Shown here: positions 27,653-38,451 of the stretch, one piece after another
How positions within the stretch are numbered: the first letter of the stretch is position 1
Layout: each line of letters starts with the position of its first letter
NCBI RefSeq assembly: GCF_024679095.1
Contig: NW_026111614.1
Coordinates: 203,501-267,500 of the forward strand
Source: Eriocheir sinensis
Lineage: Eukaryota > Arthropoda > Malacostraca > Decapoda > Varunidae
Length of the DNA: 64,000 nt
Direction: 5' to 3'
Notes under the pieces: model-generated
Told to the model about the DNA's origin: nothing
The model's database searches: none
Seen by the model: only the letters and a program-made list of their open reading frames with translations
Translations under genes and position numbers: made by a program

Positions 27653-27801
27653 GCCCAGCTCTTTCATAATGCACATATTATATATGTATCATGCTTGATT
27701 AATTTATTGTCCAATGAATGATTCATTAGAGTGTTCCACTTTTCCATTGGGTGTAACGAACCTGTCACAACCAGGCATAAGGTTTTTCTCAGTATGATTG
27801 C

Positions 27802-27958
<157 letters not shown>

Positions 27959-28435
27959 GGGTTTCATATAGTGTTAAGATTATGTATGATTGTATGTTCT
28001 GCATATTGTACCTACTTTTATCAAAGCCATGCACACTGCATCGTGTAGACTGCACAGTCTCATTAAGTGACGTCAATTTTGGAAGTTGTCTTTGTAAATT
28101 TGACTGTCGGCCATATTGAATTTTTAAATATGCCTACATCTGCAACAAATACTAGAAAGTCCACACCAGATGTGAAGTCCTTGGGGTCAGAAACCATAGG
28201 AAAGTAGAAGTTTTTTGGCAGCTGTGCGACTTTCAACTGCATGAGTGTGCAAAACTCTTTTCCCGTATGGCAGCCATTTTGAATTGTCCAATATGGCGGC
28301 GCCACTGAGAATTGGCTTTGGCGCCCGGCAGATTTGGATTCAGCATATCAAAATCTACAAGTGTGCCTAATTTCATGCTTTTGCACAAATTTGCACAATT
28401 CATCCTTGAAATCCCCCTAAGGGACTGGACTATAC

Positions 28436-29145
28436 CACAAAGCTTGATAGTGCCACATTCCTACACCTTTACCTTCATACAGGGTCAGATTAGTGCAGTC
28501 CAGCCTTTCACTACATAGGTATAACACCTCCAAGCCTGTCTGCCTGTCTCCCTAGCACTAAGGCAGAGAGTGCCACCTTCCTACAGTGTCAGATGAGTGC
28601 AGTCCTGCATTTCACTAGCGTAGTTATAACACCTCCAAGCCTCTCTGCAGCACATGACACCAGATTCCCTAGCACTGAGCTTGAGAGTGCCACTTTCCTA
28701 CAGGGTCAGATTTGTGCAGTCCAGCCTTTCACTAGCATAGTTACAACAACCCCAAACCTCTCTTCAGCACATGACACCTTCTGATTCCCTATCACTGAGT
28801 TTGATAGTGCCACCTTCCTACACCTTCACCTTCCTACAGGGTCAGATTAGAGCAGTCCAGCCTTTCACTAGCATAGTTTTAACTCCTCCAATCCTATCTG
28901 CAGCACATGGCACCTTTTGATTCCCTAGCACTGAGCTTGAAAGTACCATCTTCCTACACCTTCACCTTCCTACTGAGTCAGATTAGTTCAGTCCAGCCTT
29001 TCACTAGTATAGTTATAACACTTCCATGTCACTCTGCAGCACAAGACACCTTCTGATTCCCCTGCACTGAACCATAGAGTCCCACCTTCCTACACCTTCT
29101 CCGTTCTACATGGTCAGATTAGTGCAGTCCAGCATTTCACTACCA
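28436..29145 (+). repeat. 136-bp satellite, block 5
   Basis: About five monomers continuing the array broken by the Academ-like element; the first partial monomer starts in the middle (CCACAAAGCTTGATAGTGCC). The block ends in the monomer segment TTTCACTACCATAT, where LINE copy B2 starts. Confidence 0.93.
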
Positions 29146-30595
29146 TATTCCCGACCGCCTTGGAGACCGGCCAAACATACTAGACCTCTTTCTAATATCT
29201 AACCCATCTGCTCACGCTGTCAAACTGTTCTCTCCGTTGGGCTCATATCGCTCCAGTACACCCTCTGGACCCACCGAGGAGGCGATGCTTCTGGCATTTT
29301 GCTTCAGCACTGTGGGACGACCTGAGGATGTACTTTTCCGATTTCTCGTTGAATGATTAATGCTTCCAGGATAGAGACCCCTCTGTGAGGGCCCAGCGCA
29401 TCACAGAGGTGATTGTCTCAGGAATGGAGTCATACATTCCACGTACTTTCTCTACTCCTCATGCTTGGTTTAATCACGTTTGTTCTCGTGCTGTCAAAGA
29501 TAGAGAGGCAGCTATTCTTTGACTCACCAAAAACTCCTTTATCCATAGCAAATGTCAACACCTTGCTCCAATTTCAATTCCTCCTCTCTCCCGCCTCCTC
29601 TTAACCCAGACGGCAGCACTGCCGTCTCTTCTTTCACTAAGGCTGAACCCTTCGCTCAAACTTTCTGTAACAACTCCACTCCGGGTGATCTTGGACATAT
29701 TCCTCTTACTCATCCCCCCTCCTATTCCTTTATGCCTGTTATTAGGATTCTTAGGAATGATGTTTTCTATGCCCTCTCTGACCTCAACTCTCAGAAGGCT
29801 TATGGACCTGATAGAGTGCCTCCTATTGTCCTTAAAAACAGTACTCCCGTGCTGATGCCCTGCCTGGTCAAACTGTTTCGCCTCTGCCTATCAACATCTA
29901 CCTTTCCTTCCTGCTGGAAGTACGCCTTCTCACACCCTGTGCCTAGGAAGGGTGACCGTTCCATTCCCTCAAACTACCGCCCTATAGCTTTACTTTCCTG
30001 TCTATCTAAAGCTTTTGAATCAATCCTTAACCGGAAGATTCAAAAGCACCTTTCCACTTTTAACCTTCTATCTGACCGCCAGTATGGGTTCCACATAGGG
30101 CGTTCTACTGGCGATCTTCTTGCTCTCTTAACTGATTCTTGGTCATCTTTTCTTAGCCGTCTCGGTGAAACTTTCTATGTTGCGCTAGACGTATCGAAAG
30201 CATTCGATAGAGTCCTGCACAAGTCTTTGCATTTTAAACTGACTTCTTTCGGATTCTATCCTTCTCTCTGTTCCTTTATCTCCAGTCTACTTTCCGGCCG
30301 TTCTATCTCTGCGGTGGTAGACGGTCACTGTTCTTCTCAGGAACTTATTAACATTGGTGTTCCACAGGGCTCTGTCCTATCACCCACTCTCTTCCTGTTA
30401 TTCTTCAATGATCTTCTTTCCATAACAAGCTGTCCTATCCACTCATACGCTGATGAATCCACTCTGCATAATTCAACTTCTTTCAATAGAAGACTCTCTT
30501 AACAGGAATTACATGACTCCAGGCTGGAGGCTGCAGAAAGCTTAACCTCAGACCTTACTAACATTTCCGAGTGGGGTAAAAGGAACCTTGTGCAC
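29146..30595 (+). mobile_element. Jockey-like LINE, copy B2 (truncated at both ends)
   Basis: Family B LINE starting inside the endonuclease domain ([19 protein letters not shown]) and running through the linker into reverse transcriptase. An open stretch from 29552 to 30502 holds RPIALLSCLSKAFESILN, motif A (ALDVSKAFDRVLHKSL), motif B (GVPQGSVLSPTLFLLF) and a catalytic box changed from YADD to YADE. The endonuclease-RT linker is broken by stops and deletions. The copy ends at the oligo-T of a SINE (30596), at exactly the base where copy B1 holds its SINE, and the SINE itself is cut short. Truncation at both ends with a shared nested SINE argues for spread as duplicated genomic DNA rather than by reverse transcription. 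Confidence 0.88.
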
Positions 30596-30754
30596 TTTTT
30601 TTTTTTTTTTACGTCGCGGCCTATTGCGCCGGTAGGCTTCTTCCTGCTGGATCCTGATGGTCGGTCCAAGGCTTCTTCCCAGTGGGTCCTGATGGTCGGC
30701 CCAGCCCGTTCTGGCACAAGCGAGTGTTTATAGTATCGCCATCTTGCATTGGCT
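30596..30754 (-). mobile_element. tRNA-derived SINE, 3' part only
   Basis: Same SINE as 2198-2553, with an A-tail (T-run about 30596-30610 on the plus strand) and about 145 bp of body. It lacks the tRNA-like head, and similarity to the complete copy stops at CATTGGCT, directly before GC-rich exon-like sequence. It is joined to LINE B2 exactly as in B1. Confidence 0.85.
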
Positions 30755-30779
30755 GCACTGCCCACGCCACCACTCCCAG

Positions 30780-30938
30780 CGAGTGCTGCTCCGACACCGA
30801 CTCCGCGCCCTGGACGTGCCCACCTTTGACCTGCCCACGGTGCTGGCGGTGGCAGGCGTCCACCCCTCACGCCAGGAAGCTGTCATCCGCTTCACCTGCG
30901 CCTTCCTCAGGAAGACGGGGCAGCTGACGTGCATGTGA
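30780..30938 (+). CDS. Candidate host terminal exon, gene unrecognised
   Basis: A GC-rich open segment encoding 52 residues up to a TGA stop. It follows a plausible acceptor (CCACCACTCCCAG) at 30779. Codons end mostly in G or C. The peptide is compact and helix-like, with segments LRALDVPTFDLPTVL, HPSRQEAVIRF and AFLRKTGQLTCM at the C-terminus. Base composition and codon use differ sharply from the LINE/SINE remains directly to its left. No upstream exons are visible; in place of an intron lies the LINE B2/SINE block, so the exon may be a fragment carried or truncated by a duplication. I do not recognise the family. Confidence that this is (or was) real coding sequence is moderate. Confidence 0.5.
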   Translation, partial: RVLLRHRLRALDVPTFDLPTVLAVAGVHPSRQEAVIRFTCAFLRKTGQLTCM

Positions 30939-31189
30939 AGCCCTCACAGGACAACACCAAGGCTCATGTGAACAGTGAGCGACTAGATCGCCGCGGCCCA
31001 AAACAACGAGACGTGGGTTCACTGCTGGTAAGTTTTGTTGTTCCTCTAGTGATTTATGTTAGATAGTTATGGGTGAAGTTTGTGGGCAGAAACAGTACAT
31101 GCAGTAGCAGATTGAGTGAGTTTTAGGTGTGGTGTCTTTGCCTCTTTGCCACCCTTGCTAAAACTGGACAATTTTTTTTTTTACATTTT

Positions 31190-31480
31190 CAGTGTATGGA
31201 CTGTGATTTCCAGTGATCAAACACAATATCAGTACCAGGGGAAATGCCCATCGTATTGACCATCACCCAGGTGCTCATCCTTGTGTGTGCCTTCATAGAG
31301 CACTTACTGGTGGTGGATGACATGTTTGCTCAAGGAGTCATTCAAGAATCACATTCCCCGTGGATTCATCACTTTTATCCCCCCAAAAGGATGGTTCATT
31401 TCGACCTGTGGTGGACTTTAGGAAAGTAAATGAAATCACTATCCCTGATCATTTTCCCCTCCCCATTCTTACTATAGTGA
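31190..31480 (+). pseudogene. Ty3/gypsy reverse transcriptase fragment
   Basis: Scrap of an LTR-retrotransposon pol gene in shifting frames. The N-terminal palm region is recognisable: FAQGVIQESHSPW, followed after a frameshift by a form of the PVVDFRKVNE motif and then TIPDHFPLPIL. The order (entry helix, SxSPW, KKDG, DFRKVN, DHFPLP) is the usual one for gypsy-like RT before the catalytic motif A. It stops before the catalytic residues. It could belong to the same family as the gag fragments on the left, but there is no direct link. Confidence 0.7.
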
Positions 31481-31560
31481 CCATCTTCAGTTAATGAGGT
31501 ATTATTCCAGAGTTGCCAGCCAGCGACTATTGGGTCACAAGGCCGACGAAGCTTGAGCTA

Positions 31561-32053
31561 CTCAGTAATTCTTTACAAGAAGTCCGCCTCCCCCTCTGCC
31601 ATTCCAGCCCCGCCCTACCCCCCAAGACAAGCCTAGGAACCTGTGGAGAATTGGGGTTGTGAAGGCGGAGTCAAATTAACTGAAAAATGGGCCTCCAAAA
31701 CTACCATAAAATATTTCCCTAGGATAGGGAAAATTCCCTTGTTAAAAGTTTAAGGGGAGTTCCATTAATATATTGTCTTGTAATCTATTATAACCTAACC
31801 TAGCAGAGGGAGGGTCAAGTTTTGGTTAGGTAAAGACAGGTTGGAGTAGTTTAAATATACTTGACATACAGTGTAAGCTGTCAGATATACGCAGTTCAGT
31901 ACACTTTTAGGAGTAGAAAATTTACCCTATTTTAGGGATTTGGGGTGGTAAATTTGGGAGTCCCATATTTCAGTCAATCTCCCTTTACCCCCCGGGTTGT
32001 TTTTGGGGGTGGGGGGCACTGGAGTAGCGGAGTTCTTGTAAAGAATTACCAAG
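31561..32053. mobile_element. TA-flanked MITE, about 493 bp
   Basis: Non-coding element with terminal inverted repeats: the left end CTCAGTAATTCTTTACAAGAA pairs with the right end, whose reverse complement is CTTGGTAATTCTTTACAAGAA (two mismatches in 21). Weaker pairing continues (GTCCGCC against CTCCGCT). TA occurs directly outside on both sides (31559-31560 and 32054-32055), as expected for a Tc1/mariner-type target duplication. The interior is non-coding. The element abuts the 5' edge of the CR1 copy to its right. Confidence 0.75.
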
Positions 32054-32060
32054 TATTTTT

Positions 32061-33668
32061 TCAATCATCAGGCAAGTAGTTCAGGATGAGATAGATAAGC
32101 TTAAGAAGAACAAGTCGCCAGGTCCTGACGGGATATTTCCGAGGTTATTAAAGGAGCTAGGTGATATAATCAGTGACCCACTAACCGACATCTTTAAGAT
32201 GTCGGTTAATACTGGCTATGTGCCGAGCCTATGGAAAGTAGCTAATGTGACGCCGATTTTTAAAAAGGGGGACAGGTCAGTTGCTTCAAACTATCGCCCA
32301 ATTAGCTTAACATCGGTTATAGGGAAGATGCTGGAGTCCATAATAGCCAGGAACATTCGGGAGCATTTAGAGAAACATAGCTTAATTCACGACTCGCAGC
32401 ATGGGTTCACAAAAGGTAGGTCATGCCTCACCAATCTCTTGTCCTTCTACAATAAAGTATTTGAGGCGGTTGACAGAGATGAAAATTATGATGTAATCTA
32501 TCTTGATTTTAGTAAAGCGTTTGACAAAGTTCCTCACCAACGACTGTTGCTTAAATTACAGGCTCACGGAGTAGAGGGTAAAGTTTTGAACTGGGTCAAG
32601 GCGTGGCTTAGCAATAGGAAGCAAAGAGTGCAAATCAATGGTAAAAGATCTGACTGGGGATGTGTTACGAGTGGGGTCCCACAAGGTTCGGTATTAGGTC
32701 CACTTTTGTTTATTATTTATATCAATGACTTAGACACAGGAATTAGTAGTGATGTTAGTAAATTTGCAGATGATACCAAGATCGGTAGAGTAATTGAGTC
32801 GGATCAGGACGCTAGTATTCTCCAAGGTGAACTCAACAGATTATATGACTGGGCGGATAAATGGCAGATGGAGTTCAATGTAGGGAAGTGCAGTATTCTG
32901 AGTGTAGGTAGGAACAACCCCTCACATAACTATTGCTTAAATGACACTCTCATAAGCAGGTCTGGGTGCGAGAGGAATTTAGGGGTCTTAGTGAGCTCTG
33001 ATCTCCGTCCAAGGGCACAATGCATTCAAGCTAGAAAACGAGCTAATAGGGTACGGGCATATATTTCAAGTAGAGTAAGCAACAGAAGCCCCTAAGTCTT
33101 CCTCAAACTATATTTAGCATTAGTTAGACCTCATCTTGACTATGCGGTTCAGTTCTGGTCACCCTACTATAGAATGGATATCAAAATGTTAGAATCGGTG
33201 CAGAGGAGGATGACTAAGATGATTCAGGGGTTGAGAAACTTGCCATACGAGGAAAGACTCAAACAGTTAAACTTGCATTCTCTAGAAAGGCGAAGGGTGC
33301 GTGGAGACATGATCGAGGTTTATAAATGGATGAAGGGCTTTAATAAGGGAGACATTCATAAGGTTTTGTTGGTAAGAGAACTGGGTAGGACACGAAGTAA
33401 CGGGTTTAAACTGGATAAATTCAGATTCAACAGGGACATAGGCAAAAATTGGTTTACTAATAGGGTGGTGGATGAGTGGAATAGGCTTAGCAGTCATGTG
33501 GTGAGTGCCAATACAATTGTCACATTCAAAAATAGACTAGATAAATTCATGGACAGCGATATTAGGTGGGGTTAGATACACGGGAGCTTAGGGTCAAAGG
33601 AGCTGCCTCGTACAGGCCTACCGGCCTCTTGCAGACTCCTGCGTTCTTATGTTCTTATGTTCTTATAA
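32061..33668 (+). mobile_element. CR1-type LINE, 5'-truncated but nearly intact RT (copy D)
   Basis: CR1-clade non-LTR retrotransposon carrying the RT and C-terminal domain. One frame runs from the left edge (SPGPDGIFPRLLKELG) through ANVTPIFKKGDRS, motif A (LDFSKAFDKVPHQ), motif B (TSGVPQGSVLGPLLF), the catalytic FADDTKIG box and the C-terminal DEWNRLSSHVVSANTIV up to a stop at 33573-33575. It is interrupted only by one in-frame TAA at 33093-33095. The 3' end is a short tandem of TTCTTATG (about 33646-33668), the octamer style of CR1 3' ends, rather than poly-A. The endonuclease and ORF1 are missing; the left edge meets the MITE. A single nonsense change suggests a young copy. Confidence 0.92.
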
Positions 33669-33925
33669 ATTATCTGTATTTCTTTGGGACTTTCAACAAT
33701 TACACTTCAATATAAGTGATACTAATATTAGTAATAATGTAGCTGATCATTCTCATTGTTTTATTTATTGGTAAATGAGAGAAAATATAAATGCTATTAG
33801 GTAGCATTTCCTCATCCATAATCGTTCTTGCATGAAAGCCCTGTGAAATCAAGCCAAATTGGGCTTCTTAAAAAAATCTATTTACATTACATTGTTTGCT
33901 GAACTTTTATAAATGGTGACTGCAT

Positions 33926-34773
33926 GCAAAGTAAAGTGATACAAAGCCAATTAAATAGGAAAATACTAGATGCTAAACAGTCAAATAAAGATAAAATTGA
34001 AAACCTATTTAAGTCAAATAAGTCAAAAGATGCTTGGACAGGGGTAAACTACTGAGTGGCTCTAAAAAGAAAAGGTCATTAAAAGACCCACCAAACATGT
34101 AAATGATTTGAACTCCTTTTATGCAAGGTTTGATGTGCACCATTTTAATACTGAATGTGAAAATATTTTGTCAATGGTTAGGGGCATCAATGTAGAACGA
34201 ATAATAATAACTCGTGATGATACGATGAACTCCATGAAACGTATACAATGTGGAAAAGCAAGTGGACCCGATAAAATTGGTTCTAAACTACTGAAATCCT
34301 GTGCCGAGCAACTTGCTGATCCACTGTGTAAACTTTTCCAAGCTTCACTTGATCAGAGTACAGTACCGGATGTGTGGAAAATGTCAGAGATTATTCCAGT
34401 ACCCAAAAACAACCACCCAAGGGAGTTTAATGATCTTCGACCCGTAGCCTTAACATCAATTATAATGAAATGTTTGGAGCACATTGTGAAGAGGTACAGT
34501 TGTTCAAGCGTAGATCCCTTGAAAGATATTTTGCAATTTGCTTATTGTCAAGGTATGAGTGTTCAGGATGCTGAGTTAACCTTACTTCACCAAACTTACG
34601 AACATTTAGAAATCCAAAATTCACAGGTTAGAATTATATTTATAGATTTTAGCAGCGCTTTCATTACAATTCAGCCACATATTTTACTTAACAAATTACC
34701 AGAGATGAATATCAACAGTAATCTAATACTGTGGATCTATAGTTATCTTTTGCAAAGACCTCAATACACCAAA
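33926..34773 (+). mobile_element. L2/Rex1-like LINE fragment (endonuclease-RT linker and start of RT)
   Basis: Part of a third LINE type. The open frame 34108-34833 reads NSFYARFD, SGPDKIGSKLLKSCAEQL, PDVWKMSEIIPVPK, NDLRPVALTS, QFAYCQGMSVQDAELTLL, then motif A in the form FIDFSSAFITIQPH. This motif order and the DFSSAF form occur in the L2/Rex1 group, known from many aquatic animals; the group name is recall. The region upstream of 34108 is the same protein in broken frames. The copy is cut off after RPQYTKF by the T-run of the SINE at 34774, before motif B and the catalytic box. Confidence 0.75.
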
Positions 34774-35090
34774 TTTTTTTTTTTTTTTTATTTTTTTTTT
34801 TTTTTTTTTTGTCGCGGCCTATTGCGCCGGTAGGCTTCTTCCCGGTGGGGCCTGATGGTCAGCCCAAGGCTTCTTCCCAGTAGGGCCTGATGGTCAGCCC
34901 AGCCCGTTCTGGCGCAGGCGAGTGTTTATAGTGGCGCCATCTTGTGTTGGCCCATGCTGCCCCCCGGAACTCATCTTTCAGCCTCTCTTTGGAGAGGTTA
35001 TCTAGAGCCCAGGTTGATGGGTGGTCTTCAGGCCAGCATGTGGGTAGTCTTAGGCCACTCGGCAGTGACTGAAAAACCTCAACTGTGCGG
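34774..35090 (-). mobile_element. tRNA-derived SINE, copy lacking the tRNA-like head
   Basis: The same SINE family with an interrupted A-tail (T-run 34774-34810 with single A). Its body matches 2198-2553 with several substitutions (for example AGGGCCTGATGGTCAGCC) up to the segment CTCGGCAGTGACTGAAAAACC, then ends where the 69-bp minisatellite begins. The promoter-bearing head is absent. It is inserted in the L2/Rex1-like RT. Confidence 0.82.
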
Positions 35091-35466
35091 CACACTAACA
35101 CCAGACAAGAGAACCAGGTGGAGAGGTGGAATTATAACCTTTGTTGGGGCAGGATGGAGCACACTAACACCAGACAAGAGAATCAGGTGGAGAGGTGGAA
35201 TTATAACCTTTGTTGGGGCAGGATGGAGCACACTAACACCAGACAAGAGAACCAGGTGGAGAGGTGGAATTATAACCTTTGCTGGGGCAGGATGGAGCAC
35301 ACTAACACCAGACAAGAGAACCAGGTGGAGAGGTGGAATTATAACCTTTGCTGGGGCAGGATGGAGCACACTAACACCAGACAAGAGAACCAGGTGGAGA
35401 GGTGGAATTATAACCTTTGCTGGGGCAGGATGGAGCACTCTAACACCAGACAAGAGAACCAGGTGG
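35091..35466 (+). repeat. 69-bp minisatellite, about 5.4 copies
   Basis: Direct repeats with a period of exactly 69 bp (starts 35091, 35160, 35229, 35298, 35367, 35436). Landmarks are CACTAACACCAGACAAGAG, GGTGGAGAGGTGGAATTAT and GGGGCAGGATGGAG. Copies are nearly identical (single changes such as TTGTTGG to TTGCTGG). The period is a multiple of three, so open frames exist on both strands; no gene is inferred. Confidence 0.95.
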
Positions 35467-35539
35467 AAGATGCTTGGACAGACCTTTATTTTGCAGTGGA
35501 CTATTCATATCAGAAGACAATTTTTCTTTATACTCTTAT

Positions 35540-35960
35540 CATCACGGCCATGGGTGGTGTGGTGCCAGGGTGGTGTGGATGGCCATGGGTGGTGTGGTGC
35601 CAGGGTGTGTGTGGATGACAGGGAAGATAGGGGCAGTAAGGTGTGCCAGGGTGTGTGTGGATGGCCATGGGTGGTGTGGTGCCAGGGTGTGTGTGGATGG
35701 CCATGGGTGGTGTGGTGCCAGGGTGGTGTGGATGACAGGGAAGATAGGGGCAGTAAGGTGTGCATGGGTGTGTGTGGATGGCCATGGGTGGTGTGGTGCC
35801 AGGGTGGTGTGGATGACAGGGAAGATAGGGGCAGTAAGGTGTGCATGGGTGTGTGTGCATGGCCATGGGTGGTGTGGTGCCAGGGTGGTGTGGATGACAG
35901 GGAAGATAGGGGCAGTAAGGTGTGCATGGGTGTGTGTGGATGTGCCAGTGAATGGTAAGG
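35540..35960 (+). repeat. 81-bp G/T-rich minisatellite with shorter variants
   Basis: Tandem repeats marked by GGCCATGGGTGGTGTGGTG and GACAGGGAAGATAGGGGCAG. Full units are 81 bp (for example 35780 to 35861); shorter units of 31-37 bp lack the GACAGGG half. The period is again a multiple of three, which keeps frames open through the array on both strands. Confidence 0.93.
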
Positions 35961-35974
35961 GAAGGAAAGGCAGG

Positions 35975-36693
35975 AGTGTGCTGCCACGCACCATGGAGTC
36001 CCCAACTAGGCGAGTCTCGAACTCATCCTCCATGGTGTCTGCCAGCACCTGGAACCTATTGAAGGTAGTGGGGGTCAGTAAATCCTTGGTTGCCTGCTTC
36101 GGTTTGGCTCCATTCCTTACAGGTTGGAGCCCGACATCCTGTGAAGCAGGAAGAGAAGCGTTAAGTGGGGCAGGCTGGAAGTTGTCCTGTGGGGCAGGCT
36201 GGGAGTTAGCCTGTGAAGCAGGCTGGGGGTTAGCCTGTGAAGCAGGCTGGGGGTCAGCCTGTGAGGCAGGCTGGCGGTTGTCCTGGGAGGCAGGCCGGGG
36301 GTTAGCCTGTGAGGCAGGCTGGGGGTTAGCCTGTGAGGCAGGCTGGGGGTTAGCCTGTAAGGCAAGCTGGGGGTTAGCCTGTGAGGCAGGCTGGGGGTTA
36401 GCCTGTGAGGCAGGCTGGGAGTTAGCCTGTGAGGCAGGCTGGGAGTCAACCTGTGAGGCAGGTAACACGTCCTCCTGTGAAGCAGGAGGGTCGTCTGGAG
36501 AGGGCACAGTCTCGGTGGAGGGCCTCTCCACCATCGATGGTGGAGTCACTGCCACATTACTTAAAACAAATTCAGTCACAGCCTTCTGAAGTTGTAATCT
36601 TTGAACGCAGAGGCGGCAAGTTCTACTCAGCTGGAAGTACTGAGCTGCAAATCATCCGGGACAGACGTCACACTTACGGAGGTTCGAAGGCAT
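35975..36693 (-). pseudogene. CR1-type LINE ORF1 fragment (zinc finger, repeat linker, start of esterase)
   Basis: On the minus strand an ATG at 36693 opens a frame with paired Cys motifs (KCDVC, CRLC), as in the ORF1 zinc finger at the right end of the window (KKCSTC, CKIC). An in-frame TGA (codon 14) interrupts it. After that the frame is open: a Pro/Ser-rich part, a linker made of 8-residue repeats (PQPASQAN type), then FNRFQVLADTMEDE and LVGDSMVRG, the first block of an SGNH-type esterase domain. The frame then runs into the 81-bp minisatellite, so the remaining esterase blocks (GTND and DxxH) are missing. This matches CR1 ORF1 proteins, in which an esterase follows a finger. It is a partial, dead copy. 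Confidence 0.75.
36130..36480 (-). repeat. 24-bp coding minisatellite in the ORF1 linker
   Basis: About 14 tandem copies of a 24-bp unit (plus-strand landmarks GTGAGGCAGGCTGGGGGTTA), which encode an eight-residue Pro/Gln/Ala/Ser/Asn repeat on the minus strand in the frame of the CR1 ORF1 fragment. Variants change single residues (for example Q-to-L, A-to-D). The whole run stays in frame. Confidence 0.92.
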
Positions 36694-37771
36694 TGTTAGA
36701 AATTTAAGCGAGTTAACAGTTTGGGCAAATATTAAAAGCGCTTTCGAAATAACTTAAAGTGTGACCATAAATTGAATTGGATAAAAATTGTGCATGGAAA
36801 TTAGATACTGATGTGTTAGATGCCTCCAACACTGGGAGTTCGCTCCCACTGGGTCTTGAAAATGCCTCAAAGACAAATCGCTTGTCCTGAGCCTCAGTCA
36901 CGAGAGAGACTTTCACAACCCGGCACTTTTCAGCAATTGTCCTTGAAGTTTTGTCCCATAGAATGGGGCCGGTGTAGTCACACAGAGCAGAGCTGGCAAA
37001 GAAAGAAAAGGAATCAGCAATTCTTTCCCACTTTCCGAAACGTCTAACCCAACTCTGCGACCCTTTCGAGGCCTGGCCGGTGGCACCTGTCACCAGGTGT
37101 TCTCCACCAACTCTAGAGAGTATCAGACGCCCTTCCTGAGAGACAAAAAAGCTGAAATATTCCTTGAGTATAAGAAAAACCCTCAGAAACTCTACCTAGA
37201 AGCCGGGAGGTACAATCTCAAATGACCCACGGAAGACATCTCTTTCAGGAGAAAACAAGAACCAGCTGTTATGCAGAATAGGGATGGGAGTACCGTCGAT
37301 AGAAGGGAGGGACGGGGAGCTCACACCGACAACTGGTTCCCAGGGAGGCTTTTTAGTGAAGAGGTCGCCACAATCCTCTACACCGCAAGCCTAAATAATT
37401 AGGCACGGTCCAGCTGACTAGGACCCTGGAACTCCAGCCATTGTCTCATAAAGAGATCCTCTGCCTGCAATCCAATCCACCACTGCTGCTGCCCAGAGGC
37501 TTCACCGTGACACTGGCACGGGAGACAGATCAGGTATTACACCTTGTCCAAGGGTGACCTGAGACTATGCAGGGCAGGGACGTCTAGTTCCTTGAGGTGA
37601 AAACACTTCACCCGCATACCCGGACCTTGAGGGACTGACTGACTGGTTCTTGTTGGTATAAGGACAGGAGATCAGGGATGAGGAGGGACAAAGACTGGGG
37701 AACTGAATCCCGCAACATCCCTGACCCACACTTACTACACCACCAAAACAACGAGGGGAGTAAAGCCAAAC
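36694..37771. other. No gene recognised
   Basis: About 1.1 kb of ordinary composition. A 126-residue minus-strand frame (37093-36713) and short plus frames show no motif I know. The part next to 36693 could be 5' untranslated sequence of the CR1 ORF1 fragment, but nothing shows this. No tandem repeat was seen. Confidence 0.6.
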
Positions 37772-37880
37772 CTTGAGGTATGCCTGGAGCACATTGATGG
37801 CCTTGTTAACTTTGGTGTGGAGTGTTTGGTGGGCCAACTCGTGGTAGAGGTGGATGGCCAAGGTGGAAAGGGCCAGCGAT
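37772..37880 (-). CDS. Candidate host exon (minus strand), gene unrecognised
   Basis: A 109-bp open segment that would encode LALSTLAIHLYHELAHQ, then TLHTKVNKAINVLQAYLK, with a helix-rich look and no internal stop. It ends at a donor CTCAAG/GTTTGG (GT at 37771-37770). The left border is set by a weak acceptor-like GACGGACAAG at 37881; the pyrimidine tract is poor. It lies among minus-strand exon candidates at 38690-38805 and 46544-46673. Its entry phase (2) does not fit the exit phase (0) of 38690-38805, so at least one border or one exon is missing. Function unknown. Confidence 0.35.
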
Positions 37881-37904
37881 CTTGTCCGTCACCACCGTCA
37901 CACT

Positions 37905-38275
37905 TTCCACTATTCAGCAGCATGTTGACCAAGTGATCCTGTGAATGCAGGTGAAAAAGGTGAATAGAGTCATGCTGTCCAGCTTTGTAATGCAAGAGTT
38001 AGCCTGCATCTTCACTCCCTGGCAGCATGTTGACCAAGTAATTATGAGTGAGGGTGAAAAATAGGAACAGAATTATGCTGTCCAGCTTTGTAACGCAAGA
38101 GTTAGCCTGCATCTTCACTCCCTGGCAGCAAGTTGACCAAGTAATCATATGTGAGGATAAAAAGGGGGAGTAGAGTCAAGCTGCCCAACTTTGTAATGCA
38201 AGAGTTAGCTGCATCTTCATTCCCTGGCATCACATTGAAGAAGTTATCATGTGAGAGTAGAATCATGCTGTCCAC
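37905..38275 (+). repeat. 104-bp tandem repeat, about 3.5 copies
   Basis: Repeats marked by ATGCTGTCCAGCTTTGTAA, GAGTTAGCCTGCATCTTCA and CAGCATGTTGACCAAGTAA, starting near 37971, 38074 and 38178 (period about 103-104 bp), with a partial unit on each side. Copies differ by about 10 percent. No coding frame is kept. Confidence 0.88.
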
Positions 38276-38450
38276 CTTAATAAACACATGTAGGTGCCTC
38301 CCTCTGTTTCCTGTGTAGGGGAGGTGCAGGCAATCAGGAGTACACAGCAGGAGGGGCTGCAAACACACACAATGCCTCTGTCCCTTCCCACCATGACATT
38401 ACAGTAGTTTAAGGGACACACAGAGGAGGCTGAATCAAAACTATACCAGA

Positions 38451-38451
<1 letters not shown>

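Noticed and set aside
34942..36005. Plus- and minus-strand proteins of 338, 371 and 345 residues over the minisatellites
   Set aside because: The 69-, 81- and 24-bp units are all multiples of three and keep frames open; only the minus-strand part from 36693 to about 35975 has recognisable protein motifs.
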